Shown here piece by piece: positions 44,801-56,127 of a DNA stretch of 64,000 nt. Source of the DNA: Limnomonas spitsbergensis (lineage: Eukaryota > Chlorophyta > Chlorophyceae > Chlamydomonadales); contig JAYJMM010000017.1 in the NCBI GenBank assembly GCA_037349105.1, positions 372,001 through 436,000 of the forward strand. Reading direction: 5' to 3'. Position 1 is the stretch's first letter, and every line of letters begins with the position of its first letter. The notes under the pieces were generated by a model. That model searched no databases. It was not told the DNA's origin and saw nothing but the letters and a program-made list of their open reading frames with translations. The position numbers and the translations under genes are program-made.

Positions 44801-47800
44801 ATCCCTAGGGCATAACCCTCACCCCCAAACAACATTAATTATGAGGGAAGGCTAACTGAATCTACGGTAGTTTAATTTCTAACTCAGCAATTTTAAATCT
44901 CCAGAATTTTTTGATATAAAATAGAGGCTCAATATAAAGATTATTCATGGCCTAAGATTTCATGTTTATCTCCTTACCCAAAATAGAACAGCTGTAGGTA
45001 GACTCAGCATTTAGTGAATTAGAAAGACCATTCGAGAGATCCCTAAAAAGCCAAAAATAAAATTACGCTCACCATCATTGCCAGGAGATCCTCCCCGTCA
45101 TCCACAGTCGGGTAGCAGCTAAATTGTGGCTGGAGCAACCTGAAAAGGACTCGAATGGCGCCCCACTTACCAACATTGCCAGGAGGTCCTCCCCGTCATC
45201 CACGCATTCCTGCTCGCAGCTCTCGGCAGCAGCAGCCGGTGGCAGCAGGCCATGAGCATTCGGGAAGCCAGAGGACAGGAAGAAGGCGTCCAAGTTCTCC
45301 TCCCCACAGTGCCGCATCATCAGCTCCTTGATGTCCTCCTCCTCCTGGGGGCAGAGACGAGGTGTAGGCCAGGGTTTAGGACATAAAAGAGGGCATCCAC
45401 ATGTTCCAGCCACACTGAGGCGCCATCAGGGGTCACTGGTTTTCGCTCGCTGTCCTAGCGTATTTAGTGCCTGTACCGGATTACGGGCACAAGTCCCATG
45501 CATCAAATGTGATGCCCCCCTGGACTGTAAAAACTTCAAAGTGACTGGTTACGAGTTGCAACCAAAGTGGCAACCAAACAATAAATAAGCCGTTCCGGCA
45601 AGGACGAAGTCCAGTTGCCCGGTAAACAGAATATCAATTAAAATCGGGAAAATTTCGGCGCCTGTGGTGCAGTATTCACCAAGAACTCGTCACTGAAACC
45701 ACAAATAATTCCAAATGCCAAGAAACATACCCTGATTGGGACCTGCCTTCTAGACAGGGAATGGGCTTGCAAGGCTTGCCAATCTCTAGGCAAGTCATAC
45801 AGTCTGCTGGGGGAACAGGAGGGAAACTTGCCCGGGGAAAACTTTGGCCAGCCATTAGCGCACATTTTCTTGTCGACAGCTTTGAAGAGCATACCATATT
45901 CTCACCACTGCCACCCCTATGGTCCCACCAAGCGCCCTCCTCACCATCCTGGTCTAGTGAAGCTAAGGGTAAAGGGGTCAGGTTTTGTGCTAAATCCTCC
46001 CCCCTCCTCCCCCTCTGTGGCCCACGAACTGCCGTCCTCACCAGCCGCCATCCTGGCCCTGCAGTTTAGGGTTCACTGTTTAGGTTCTGTGCCAAACCAT
46101 CTCCCCTGCGCCCCCGTGGCTTAAGTTCAGATTTGGAATGACCCATCACACCCTCCTCACCCCCCTCATAGCATCAGCAACGTCCCTCCTCGCTGTCATG
46201 GTATTGACAGCCCCTGTTTGAAAGCCTGGCCTTACGAGCTCGAATTATTCTCAATCATCAATTCCTCTCATGGATCCATGGACCTCCCTCCTCATTGACA
46301 ACCCTCTGCTTTAAAGACCGGCCTCACGAGCGTCAATTATTTTCAACCACCACTTCTCGTCATGGAGGAAAAGGGAAATCGTCCCCATCATGGCATTAAC
46401 ACCCCCCTGTAAGAAAGCCCGGCCTCACGAGCCTCAATCATTCTCAACCGTCACTCCAAGTTCTTCTAGCGTTTTCCATAACAAACTTTCAGTAACGAAA
46501 TCCCCCCCAGAATGTTTGACGATTCACCGGAACGTCGCTCGTTCTTTCCTGGGATTGTTTCAGTGCGGAGCAACAACACTCCCCTCAAAGGCCATTAACA
46601 TTATTTGATACCATGCTGCAACACGAGTCGTGCTCAGCACTGGCTACACAAATTACAGATATCCTCCCCTCCTAGCTCCAGTAACCTCCCTCCTCACCAT
46701 CATGGCCTTGATCATCTCTGCTTGAATACCCGGCCGCCTCAGCTGCACATCGCAGACGCATGGGAAAGATTCAGAGGCAGTCCTCCAGAACCAGCACCAG
46801 TTTCAGCAGTGCGCAATGCATCATCTGATAGTGTGCACATGGCCAACACCAGGTGTCGCCCAGCAAGATACCACATCAGGCCACTGTGCGTGCCTGCTGC
46901 CAAGAGCAAATACTAAGACCGCCACGCCATGGATGCATCTACCCTCATTTACTAATAGCCACCGGCATTCATCGTTGAATATGCCTTCTGCCAAGAACAA
47001 CATGTTGCAGGTCAGGAGGCCTTCCCAGCTCTACGACAAGTGACCATAGGTCATCGCATCACAACTCGTTCACCAGGCAGCCCACCGGGCTATCACCCCC
47101 CATTAGCCTCGCTTGCGATGAGACAAACAACAACTTGGCGGAGTTTTATTCTGCTTACAAAACTACATGTCAGCTACACACCAGCCCTCAGCTACAGGCC
47201 CAAAGTATAGCTAGCCATGCTGCCTGGGCCGGTTCGGTCCGAATCAGGCCTGTAGCGGCTGGCCAATGGTGGCCCCGCAAACAAGCCCCGCAGAGAAACC
47301 CCGCAGACAATGGTGGCCCCGCAAACAAACCCCGCAGACAATGGTGGCCCTGCAAACAAACCCCGCAGACAATGTTGGCCTTGCAGACAAACCCCGCAGA
47401 CAATGATAGCCCCGCAAACAAATCCCGCAGACAATGGTGGCCCCGCAAACAAACCCCGCAGACAATGGTGGCCCTGCAAACAAACCCCGCAGACAATGTT
47501 GGCCTTGCAGACAAACCCCGCAGACAATGATGGCCCCGCAAACAAATCCTGCAGACAATGGTGGCCCCGCAAACAAACCCCGCAGACAATGGTGGCCCTG
47601 CAAACAAACCCCGCAGACAATGATGGCCCCGCAAACAAACCCCGCAGACAATGGTGGCCCTGCAAATAAACCCCGCAGACAATGCTGGCCCTGCAGACAA
47701 ACCCCGCAGACAAACCAAGCACTGCAGACTGACCATTTTGTGCGTGAGATCCATGACCACGTCCAAGTCCACGCCACCACTCCTCACACCGGACGCCGTC

Positions 47801-49476
47801 CAGCTGTGAGAACCACCTTGCTGCACCATGGACAGGCCAGAAATGACGTCGTCGGCAACGCTCCCGCCGCTGGTTGGTGTCGAGCTGCCGCTGCTGCCAT
47901 CCTCGGCCGGAGCAGTTACCTCGCCTTCCACCTCTTCAACGTTCACTCCGCCGCCGCCGCTGCGGCTGCCGCCGCCGCTGCGGCTAGCGGGCGTTGATGG
48001 CCTGGGGGGTGCAGCAGAGACGGGCAGACACGGTTGGTGTGTGGGCCGGGGATTGGGAAAGTATTGCTCGCTCCTGCGCAGTGGCCGCGACGTCCTCGTT
48101 GACGCGCACGCTGCGTGGCTGTCCACCCCTGCAAGCAGCGGCGGCCTGGTGGCACGCATGTGATGCAGCAGCGCATACGATTATTTTGCTAGGACTTAAC
48201 AAAGCTAGAGACTGTCCACCCAAGCCTAGAAAACCTATGGAAACAAACACAGGAAAACAGGCTGGGTGCGCTTGTTGCCCTCATCGACAGCTGAGCATGT
48301 ATGTTTCAAGTGTGGGCCAAGGTATGGAGGACTCGCTGACTCCTGGAGGGATCACAAGCGTGCTGTTTATCGGTTTGCGTGGAGACTTTTGCAGACGAGC
48401 ATTTGGGTGAGCTTCTGGTGGTGGTGTGCTTAAGCTAGAGGGGTGTCGTGGCGGGGTAGCAGCTTTTGTGTAGACCTTAATCAAACTTCTTACGCATTAG
48501 TTATTTCGGCCGTGTGAGTGCTTGTTGGTCGTGTGCCTTTTCTGTTCATGCTCGCCTTTTTCAACTGCCGACCAGGGCCACATGCGCACCCTACCACATG
48601 GGCACCCAGGCTATTTTTTGTGTTAGCTTCTCAGGTTTCTAGGGCTGGTCGGCCGGCCTCACACCTTGTGGAGTCCCAGAAAATAAAAGCTGTGTGTTCG
48701 GGTCTTAAGTGTTTCCTGTTCTGCGTGTACCGGCAGGGCTCTGGTTTAAGTCGCAACATCTTAGCCGAGACTGGTGATTGCATGATCAGTTCACAAGACA
48801 ATGTCAAAGCAGCAGCAGCAGGTAGGGAGAGTCAGACCAGACATGGACGAGGTGAACCGTTGCGGTACCACCCTACCAGCCATGATGGGATAGACTGGAG
48901 GCTAATGTATTTTCAAAAACTTAAGTACATTGTACACACTAATCCAATGCAATGCCGCACCAGGGTCGCTCATGCCAGTCTTGAGACAAGTGGGAGGGAT
49001 GCCACCCGACTAAGTAGCGAAGCGTTTTGTCTGTGCGCAATGCTTACTTCCTGCCAAGCTTCTGAGCGACATTCAATGGTTTCTTACTTGGGCAGGAAGC
49101 CTGTGATTTCGTTCATCGCAGACTCGATTTCCTGGAGCTGGAAGGGCTTGAAGAGGACTATGTCGCCCTGGTTGGTGCACTCCGTGACGAGCCATTCATC
49201 ATCAGCAGATGCTTTAGGCGCAGGTCGAATTTCACGATTGACAACCTACGCAGGGGGATTCGGGGGCCAGATTCGCAGGAATGGAAAAGGGATGACAAGG
49301 GTTTGTCACAGCAGGCAGATCCATCGACGTCATTCTAAATTTCCAGCTTGTAAATGTTTGATAGAAAAACTCACAGCTGGGGCCCTGGCGTGTGCAGCTG
49401 GTGCAGTGGATGTAGCAGCAACTGCAGAAGCTGCAGCCGCTGCAGCGCGACCTCCAACCCTTCCTAAGAAATACAT
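41836..49476 (-). CDS. Unrecognised tail-anchored protein (six exons, 372 aa)
   Basis: I do not recognise the family. Minus-strand exons: 49476-49375, 49245-49088, 48001-47734, 45344-45171, 44031-43897 and 42117-41836. All introns are GT-AG, phases are 0, 2, 0, 0, 0, and the frame ends at TAG. It starts MYFLGRVGGR followed by an Ala-rich, transit-like stretch (11-34). A compact region (about 45-86, DDEWLVTEC...DIVLFKPFQLQEIESAMNEI) may fold. A Ser/Gly-rich linker (87-165), an acidic segment with EEEDIKELMMRHC and AYERARAMEGWLLD follow. Residues 345-359 form one hydrophobic helix, then RRPFSSVRSMARG, which is the layout of a tail-anchored organelle or ER membrane protein. The start Met is my choice; an earlier exon is possible. 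Exon 3 could alternatively start further upstream. Confidence 0.7.
42650..42795. repeat. Dispersed repeat family B copy
   Basis: ggtggccaaagaagagcaag, ggggcctctggctagcagcc, gtgtagctgatgtgtagctg, then an A-rich end. Confidence 0.75.
43140..43465. repeat. Two tandem family B copies
   Basis: Copies at 43140-43295 and 43320-43465 lie head to tail. Both carry the cagcctacg or ggcca core and the gtagc.gatatgtagctgag or gtagctaaattgtggctgag tail. The sequence from 43496 to 43800 has short open frames, one with a CCSVCLDDF motif, but no splice support. Confidence 0.7.
44061..44545. repeat. About 86-bp tandem repeat rich in gagatcgaaa
   Basis: cagatgagagatcgaaa.cag restarts at about 44061, 44148 and 44234, then with a shorter subrepeat. 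It lies just upstream (gene sense) of the acceptor of the exon at 43897-44031. Confidence 0.9.
45071..45108 (-). repeat. Donor-edge copy of the exon at 45171-45344
   Basis: The exon ends with DDGEDLLAML and GTAAGT. The copy 98 bp downstream reads VDDGEDLLAMM before GTGAGC. Confidence 0.9.
45430..45545 (-). repeat. Truncated family D copy
   Basis: Matches, in inverted orientation, the start of the elements at 57815 and 59838: cactggttttcgctcgct, ccggattacgggcacaagtc and catgcatcaaatgtgatgc. Confidence 0.8.
47270..47715. repeat. 31-bp tandem array after exon 3 of the tail-anchored gene
   Basis: About 14 units of gcaaacaaaccccgcagaca followed by atggtggccc. In gene sense it begins about 20 bases past the donor at 47733. 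The minus-strand frame is open through it, which makes the exon look 180 codons longer than it is. Confidence 0.93.
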
Positions 49477-51095
49477 TACGCACCAGAACCTGTGAAAGCT
49501 AAAGGTAGCACTTCGCTGTCTATGTCCAATGCCTTGTCAGCACCAGTCGGAGAAGTCGCATTATGAACCCCAAACCACGAGATCGATATTTCCCCATATT
49601 TTCCTGGATCTGGAGCACCTGGAGGGGACATATGGGCACCGGGTGGGCGCCAGCGTGCTATGACTGCTTTCGCCCTTCATTCAGGGGATGCCGAATTGAA
49701 AAAAATCAACGTATCAGGTCTTTCAAGCAAACGAATGAGAATGTGCCACGTTTACAGTGATGCATGTTACGTGCGGTGATGTGGTCCCTTGGCCTGGCAA
49801 CCTGCCTGGCAACCCTCACACAGAGAATAGTTCGCCCGAGCCTACATGCGAACGCCTCCAAAATCGAGCCTAATGCTTGAGGCGAGAGCAACAAGCAATC
49901 AGAGGTGCTGCTGCGCAGCACAAAAAACGGCAGAGCAGTCGGGCATGTGACTTTTCAGAGGGCAGGTGCAGACAGGTGCGGACGGGGTCACCTGGACCTC
50001 ATGCAAACCCCCTCGCCATGTTGCAGTATTTCAAAATATTTGTCACAACTCTATCGCTGGCCAAGTGCGTGTTTTTAATGATGCGTATAGAATTGCGCAT
50101 AGAGAAGCGAAGCCACAGCTGTCGGCCTGTCGCGTGACACCAGGGGACAGCGTGACGACACCTTACGTCATCCGCTGTGAGATCCAGCCCTGGTAGCTGA
50201 ATTTCTCATTTCTGCACCTCGGCATTTGAGGTCTGACAGGAATAACCTTTACAAGTACAGCCGGTTGATTTGCGCTGTAGCGCATAAATTTTCCGGGACG
50301 TTCCAGAAACATCGGGCGGACTGACTGACTGACTGACGGAAACGGGGTGACTCTGGGGGCTTCGCCCCCGCGACCTTCGGCCGCCCGGGGGGGCTGTGCC
50401 GAAAACTAGAACATACAATTGAGCACTGGTGCGGTGTGGATGTGGGGGATTTCAAAAATTCAAACGTCCAGACAATCAATCTCACGTGGCAACATGCAGT
50501 GGCTAGCGTGCGAACTACGCCGGGCAGCCTCGCAGCCAACCCATTCTCCTCCCCATGTAGTGATTTCTTCGGCCCAATAGAAAGAAAGACAGCGCCTGAG
50601 CGTGGCTTGAGGAATACAGTTCATCTCTGGTTTCGCTACTCCGAACCCCGGGTAAATGAAGTACGACGGCGGTGACCTGGATGCTGACGCGAGCACTCGG
50701 TCCTCGTTGGCCTCGACTCACATCCCCCCCCTCTGGTCCACGCCTCTGATCCTCCCCATATCCACGCTGAATCAGCGATAGCTTCCTTTCTTCACATGCC
50801 AGTGCACACATCGAATTTTAAATCAGTGTGCCATCAAAATCTGTTTGTGTACATTATTACGTTACAAGGGGCGGGGTTCGACAGGACGCACTGTTCAAGC
50901 TGATTCAAGCCACTGCACCCGGTGACTGCACCAGCCTATCAGTCCTACCACCCACCGCACCCGGCGCCTTCCCTCTATCTACCACCTGCCGCCACAAAAG
51001 CTTCGCCTGCACTCATCGGTTTAATCCTCAACATCTGAACGCTTCCTATCGCTATCGCTCCCAGTGGTCTCGCTCGCACTCTTCCTGTCCACGAC
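49477..51095. other. Divergent intergenic region holding a family C element
   Basis: Between the minus-strand tail-anchored gene and the plus-strand calmodulin-like gene. It holds family C copy 2 (49890-50405). I see no other supported feature; promoters are expected but not recognisable. Confidence 0.5.
49890..50405 (-). mobile_element. Family C element, copy 2
   Basis: Inverted match to 31745-32260 over its whole length, with scattered substitutions. Shared landmarks: gctgctgcgcagcac, agtcgggcatgtgac, cgcgtgacaccagggg and the ggggcttcgcccc hairpin. Confidence 0.85.
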
Positions 51096-54000
51096 ATGTC
51101 GGGCCTCAGGGCCAACTCAATCTCCGGGCTGTCTACGGCCGACTCTATCAAGGCCGAGGCATTCCGAATATTTGATCAGGATGGGGACGGTCTCATTACG
51201 CTTTCAGACCTAGGTGCCGCACTCAGAAACCTCGGCCAGCAGCCTACGCAGCAGGAGCTCCGGCAAATGATGCAGGTTGGTTAAGCGCCCACCAGCCGTG
51301 GTGTCATCTATTGATATACTACTATGGAGCGCTGCAGGCCATGCTAGTGCTTGTATGACCTACCGTGCTAACAAGTGCTACACCAATGCCTCATATAGTA
51401 CCCGGCCAGGTACTGCATGGCATAATGGTGCCTTGGACTTGCATGGCCCGCTGCTAGAATGGCATCGGAAATTTACGGGCATGGCTTGTCACAGTCCTCC
51501 TAGAAAGTTGGGCGGTTCATACAAGTCCAGCAAGTATTCACACGGCCTCTCATTCTCCTGCACCTGCCGTGCTTCGACATGAGGGGCATGCATAGAGAGT
51601 GAGCGCCAAAGCGCCATGCAAGGGTCGTTGCGCGTCAAAGCGCCATGCAAGGGGCGTGTGCAACTAGTTGCCATGCATGAGGCATGCGAACCCCTAAGGG
51701 CCATGCATGCATGTATGATTGGGAGACAATGGCTTGGTGGACCCTTGCCATTTCAGCAATATGCGCATTCGCCAACGCTGCGGCTAATTTGTTGGGGTGC
51801 AACTCTTGTACAGCAGCGATGGTGATGGAACTAATACGCAGCAGCGTCTAAAGTGGTAGAACCCATCATCACTTCTGATGCCTGCAACAACGCACGAGCA
51901 GATGCAGCGAGCTGCAGTGCCCCCAAGCTCTCGCCGTCATGTTAAAATTCAAGACACAGATCCTTTCTCTAACGCTTCAGTGACAGGCCTCCGGATTGGG
52001 TGGCATGAACCCTGAGGTCAGAAATGTTTTCAACAGGCCATGCTGGAGAGGAGTATATGCAGTACCCCCTAGATTTGATTTGCCTTACCTCAGGTATACA
52101 AATGATTCTCTTCAATGCTGCCTGTAGAGCAAACTGTCGACAAAACTCTTAATTTCTGACTAAAAGCTGGCATCACAATTGATACCGGTGATTAGTAAAT
52201 TCATGGATCTCTCAACCCAAACAATGTTTCATGAGGGATGGCAAAGCAAATCTACGGCGGTCAGACATACAGGACGGCATGGCCGGCAGCTGTACATTAG
52301 GGTCTAAACCAGCAAGCCTTGTAACCTGTTTCAAATCCCACGCACCCACCAGCTCTGGTGGACAAGGACTAAGGCATGGACCTGGTCCTTCCGATGACTA
52401 AAAGCAGAGGGTAAGCTAAGCAGTGTACTGCCTCCACCTGCCATTTGGATGTGCCCAGCATCGAAAGGGCAAGGAGGCCGTGCGTTGCTCGGTCTGCCCT
52501 CTGATGTCATGAACGATGGATGACAGTCAGTGTCATAAGTGAGCTGCTGTCATGAACGATAGATGGCTGACAATGTCATGAGTGAACTGCTGTCATAGAC
52601 GATCGATGGCTGACAATAGCATGACTCATGAGTGAGCTGCTAGAGTGAGGCCCTGCCTGTCATGGAGCATGAGTGAGGTCGTACCCGTTCTGGATGATTC
52701 CTTGCTGTGTTTATTTTTGCACGCCTCAGCCACAATTCAGCTACATCATGGCCTACGGCCGAGGGGGACTGGACCAGCAAGTCCTGCTGCTCGGCCACCG
52801 GCCATAGGTCGGTCATGATTTTGTCTCAATTGGACCAGTGGTGGCCACCCGGCGGCCCCCTACAGGTGGTCTGTAGCCTACTGAAAGAAATACTGGTGAT
52901 TTCATACCCGTCTTGGATGATTCCTTACATGCGTTGCCGACGCCTCCCACCAACGCCTGATGCCTCTTTGCAGGAGGCCGACGTCAACGGGGATGGGAAA
53001 ATCGACTACCCGGAGTTCTTGGTCTTGTCCGCCCGCGGCAACACCAGCGGAGGTCACACCAGCGAAGCTAGCCTGAGGCATGCCTTCAAGATCTTTGACA
53101 AGTGGGTATCACGGGCGTTGGTAGTGTTCTAGCATGCTTTGCAACACGAGCCTGAGGCACGCCTTCAAGGTCTTTGACAAGTGGGTATCACGGGCGTTGG
53201 TAGTGTTCTAGCATGCTTTGCAACACGATCCTGAGGCACGCCTTCAAGGTCTTTGACAAGTGGGTATCACGGGCGTTGGTAGTGTTCTAGCCAGTGATGT
53301 GCAGTGTGCAATTGCGCTAGAATTCCGAAATATTTTCAGTAATTACAATTCCTTACCGGTAATAGTAACTGAAATTCAGCTACGTAATTCAGCCGCCGTA
53401 AGCAGTGGTGCGTATCACTGTCCGAGGACCCTTGCCGAGAGCCGTATTCGCAATATACTGATATGCAGTCAGCAGATGTCTTCGTCATTTGGGCTGGTTC
53501 CTGTGTACGGGATTTGCAATCAGAAGCCATAGGCTGTGCACTCAGCACACACCTAGGTATCTTAACAGGTTACGAAACAGCCTGTTTCGGCCAGGTGCAT
53601 GTCGGGAGCCATACGCTGATATGCACTGGCGAGCATACTCTGGAAATTTTGAGATAGTTTGAAACATTTTTTATTATTCGGGTGGTTTGTAAGACAGCGG
53701 ATGTAAGGCAGCAGATGCTGGCAGGCCAATCATGGGGGCAGCGCAGCAGCTGGGCATTGTTAACCAAATTACAGGACAGCAGAATAGCAGAACGAGTGGC
53801 AGTGTGACACCCCTGAGCTGGCTAGCAGCATCAAAAAATTTGTTTTCAGCCCAAGAGCTGATGTGCTTTAAAAGGGATTTGTTGGCCCAGGAGCTGATGT
53901 GCTCGAAGTGTACCCTGCTCTCCCTTGAAATCCGTTGTTCCGTGTTGGCAGGGGTGTTGGCATTTTCCGGGTCTTGAACCAAACTTCGATGAGCCTTTGT

Positions 54001-56127
54001 GGCTTCCAAAGGCTTGATTGGGGCAATGCCTAGGCCGGCCTGCAGATACAGGCCAAAGCAGCGTGGCTGGCCATGCAGGAGGCTTCCGGCCAGAGGCCAG
54101 GAGGTAGCCGTAATGTAGCTGTAATTTAGCTGCAAGTAAGCTGCATTTTCCCTGCAGTTTAGCCATAATCTAGCTGTTATTCAGTTGCAATTTAGCCGCA
54201 GTTTAGCCGCAATCTAGGTCTAATTTAACTGAATTTAGCTGCAAGTTAGCTGTATTCTAGGTGCACTGCAGCTTAGCCACAAGCAAAGAAACACTCATGT
54301 CCTTGTGGTCTCGATCTTGTTGCCAAGCCATGCTTCTGTGGCCCCTTGTACGATCGTATTTCCCCCTGCTTGTCGCCCAGGGATGGAAACGGCTTCATTT
54401 CAACAGAGGAGCTGAGGCAGCACCTCGTGGAGCTGGGCCAGGTGTGTGCATGCATGTGTAGCACAAGGTCGTGGAGCTGGGGCAGGTCAATAAATCAATA
54501 ATACCTAAACCGTCAGCCCTTAACCCTTAACCCTAGCCCTAAACCCCAAACTTTTAACCCTAAACCCTAATATAGGTAGGTGTGTGCATGCATGTGTGGC
54601 ACAAGATACTGGGTGAGGGGAACAAGGCATAACAGTTACGACCTGCTAGGGCGTCAGGGGTAGGTAAACAGTACGGCATGGGTTGAGGCTTTGTCCGCGT
54701 CAATGATACCGGTACTGGGCGAATCCGTTTCGTGGAGGAGTGGCTGGGTGAAGAAATCGCCAATCTTCCTCAGTTTAAGAAATGATGACCGGCAGTGGTC
54801 TATATGCAAATTTCGAGCCCGTATGGACCAGGTGCTGGGTCAGCTGACGGGGTCAAGGCTCCTCCAGGGTCGTGATAGGCTGCATCCAGGTAGGTGGCAT
54901 GAATGCCCCATATTTAGGAGCAGGCTTGGAGCTTGTACTGTATAAGGTCTCAACAAGATGATCTGCAGCCCTGATCCCTATGCCCATGGACCAAGCAAAA
55001 TTGAAAATTGAAATTTGATGCTGGGATTGCTGGCATGCCAATGTGGGGCAGGCTGTGTGTTTGTTTAGGGGAGGGGTAGGAAGGTTTTAAGTAACACAGT
55101 ATATTGTGTACATCGGAGCTCTACCTGGCTACTGCAGTTTTCTGGGGCGGAGCTCCGTGTCCACTGCGCATTACAGCACTTTGGGGGGGGCACTAAAGGT
55201 ATGCGACACGACGCCGTTTTTCATGCTTCACACTTCCATCTCTGATGACTTGTCACACCAGATACATAAGCACAGAAGTCGGTCGCCCAATTTAAGTTGA
55301 GGGAATGTGCTTCATGTTGCGTGTTTTTTGTGTAAGTACATCTCCGGGGTTTGCCAATATTGATTATAATATCACGGTTGATAGCCATGTGCCCATGTCC
55401 TATGCTTCGGCCAAATGGATGGCCAAATGGATAGGCACTTGTTTGCGTACGGTATCCATTTATTTATTAGAATGCGCCTTGCAAAGCCTTGGGGGGGAAT
55501 GCTGGCCTGCTATCCCTGGGTCGACAAGGACCAGCCTTTGGCCGGGCTGCGGTCGGTGGCCTGAGCGACAGGTCCTTCTGCACTAAGCCATGCTGGCCAT
55601 AGGGCAGCTTGTAGATGCTTGTAGATGCGTGCCTGAAGTTATGTTAAGCTTTGGAGTCAGCCATCAGTCTCGCGGTAAGTGTTATAATGCTGTGCATGGT
55701 TCAGCAACACAGCAGGTTCCGATTGTTTGCATTCATTTCAGGATCAATTGGAAGATCTTGCATTTATTCCGGGATCTACTGAAACATCTTGCATTTGTTC
55801 CCGGATAAATTGGAATTTCTTGCCTTTATACCGGGATCCATTGAAATATCTTGCATGTATTCTGGGATCTATTGAAACATCTTGCTTTTATCCCGGGACC
55901 TATCAAACAATCTTGCATTTGTGACAGGCTCTATTTAAATATCTTCCGTTATGTCTAGGATTTTTGAAATATCTTCCGTTCTGTCCAGGATCTACCATAA
56001 TATCTTTCGTTCTGTCCAGGATCTGACCTTGGCGGAGGCGGCGGCTTTGCTCAAGGAGGCCGATGACGATGGGGATGGGAAGCTCAACTTCACCGAATTT
56101 ACAAAACTGGTGGAGGAGATTCTTTAA
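51096..56127 (+). CDS. Calmodulin-like protein with four EF hands (158 aa)
   Basis: A small calcium sensor of the calmodulin/CML class. Exons 51096-51275, 52974-53101, 54381-54441 and 56020-56127; phases 0, 2, 0; TAA stop. Twelve-residue loops: D27-D38 (DQDGDGLITLSD, ending in Asp instead of the usual Glu), D63-E74 (DVNGDGKIDYPE), D102-E113 (DKDGNGFISTEE) and D138-E149 (DDDGDGKLNFTE). All have acidic residues at positions 1 and 12 and Gly at 6, so all probably bind calcium. The linker between EF2 and EF3 (ARGNTSGGHTSEAS) is slightly longer than in calmodulin. A 15-residue N-terminal extension precedes the first helix. The first Met at 51096 starts a frame that fits the family length. No membrane or lipid signal is seen. 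Confidence 0.93.
53070..53290 (+). repeat. Three tandem copies (79 bp) of the donor edge of CML exon 2
   Basis: The real exon end (cctgaggcatgccttcaag..., donor GTGGGT after 53101) is followed by two nearly identical copies starting at 53150 and 53229. Each carries the same GTGGGTATC donor. The intron parts are identical and the exon parts differ by two or three bases. Confidence 0.97.
53291..53420. mobile_element. MITE related to 27696-27841
   Basis: Starts cagtgatgtgcagtg and ends ggtgcgtatcactg. It shares the internal palindrome actgaaattcagctacgtaa with the 27.7-kb element and has inverted agtaattac/ggtaa-type inner sequence. It abuts the last exon-edge copy exactly. Confidence 0.6.
54005..54280. 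repeat. Family B copy with expanded tagctg tail
   Basis: Family B body at 54005-54125 (gcctgcagatacaggccaaagcagc, ggccagaggccagg), followed by about 150 bp of degenerate gtaatttagctgcaa repeats, apparently grown from the gtagctg tail. Confidence 0.75.
54464..54486 (+). repeat. Donor-edge copy of CML exon 3
   Basis: tcgtggagctggggcag|GTCAAT repeats the exon end tcgtggagctgggccag|GTGTGT 44 bp downstream. The intron part (gtgtgtgcatgcatgtgt) is copied again at about 54578. Confidence 0.85.
54506..54575. repeat. Interstitial telomere-like tract (CCCTAAA type)
   Basis: Degenerate aaccctaaaccctaa repeats of plant-type telomere sequence inside CML intron 3. Others are at about 1507-1590, 1755-1800 and 26225-26280. 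Confidence 0.8.
55720..56019 (+). repeat. About nine 31-bp copies of the acceptor edge of CML exon 4
   Basis: Units of ggatctattgaaatatcttgc plus a T-rich stretch run up to the true acceptor tctgtccag|gatctg. Each unit begins with ggatct or a variant, the first bases of exon 4. The two copies nearest the exon still have a perfect CCAG or CTAG; copies further away have lost AG (cccggga). Confidence 0.93.

Noticed and set aside
7650..47700. CRISPR-like regular repeats
   Set aside because: Arrays are head-to-tail tandem repeats without unique spacers, in a genome with spliceosomal introns.
47188..48159. 323-codon minus frame
   Set aside because: Its upstream part is an exon, but it runs through a donor at 47733 and then the 31-bp array. 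I keep only 47734-48001.
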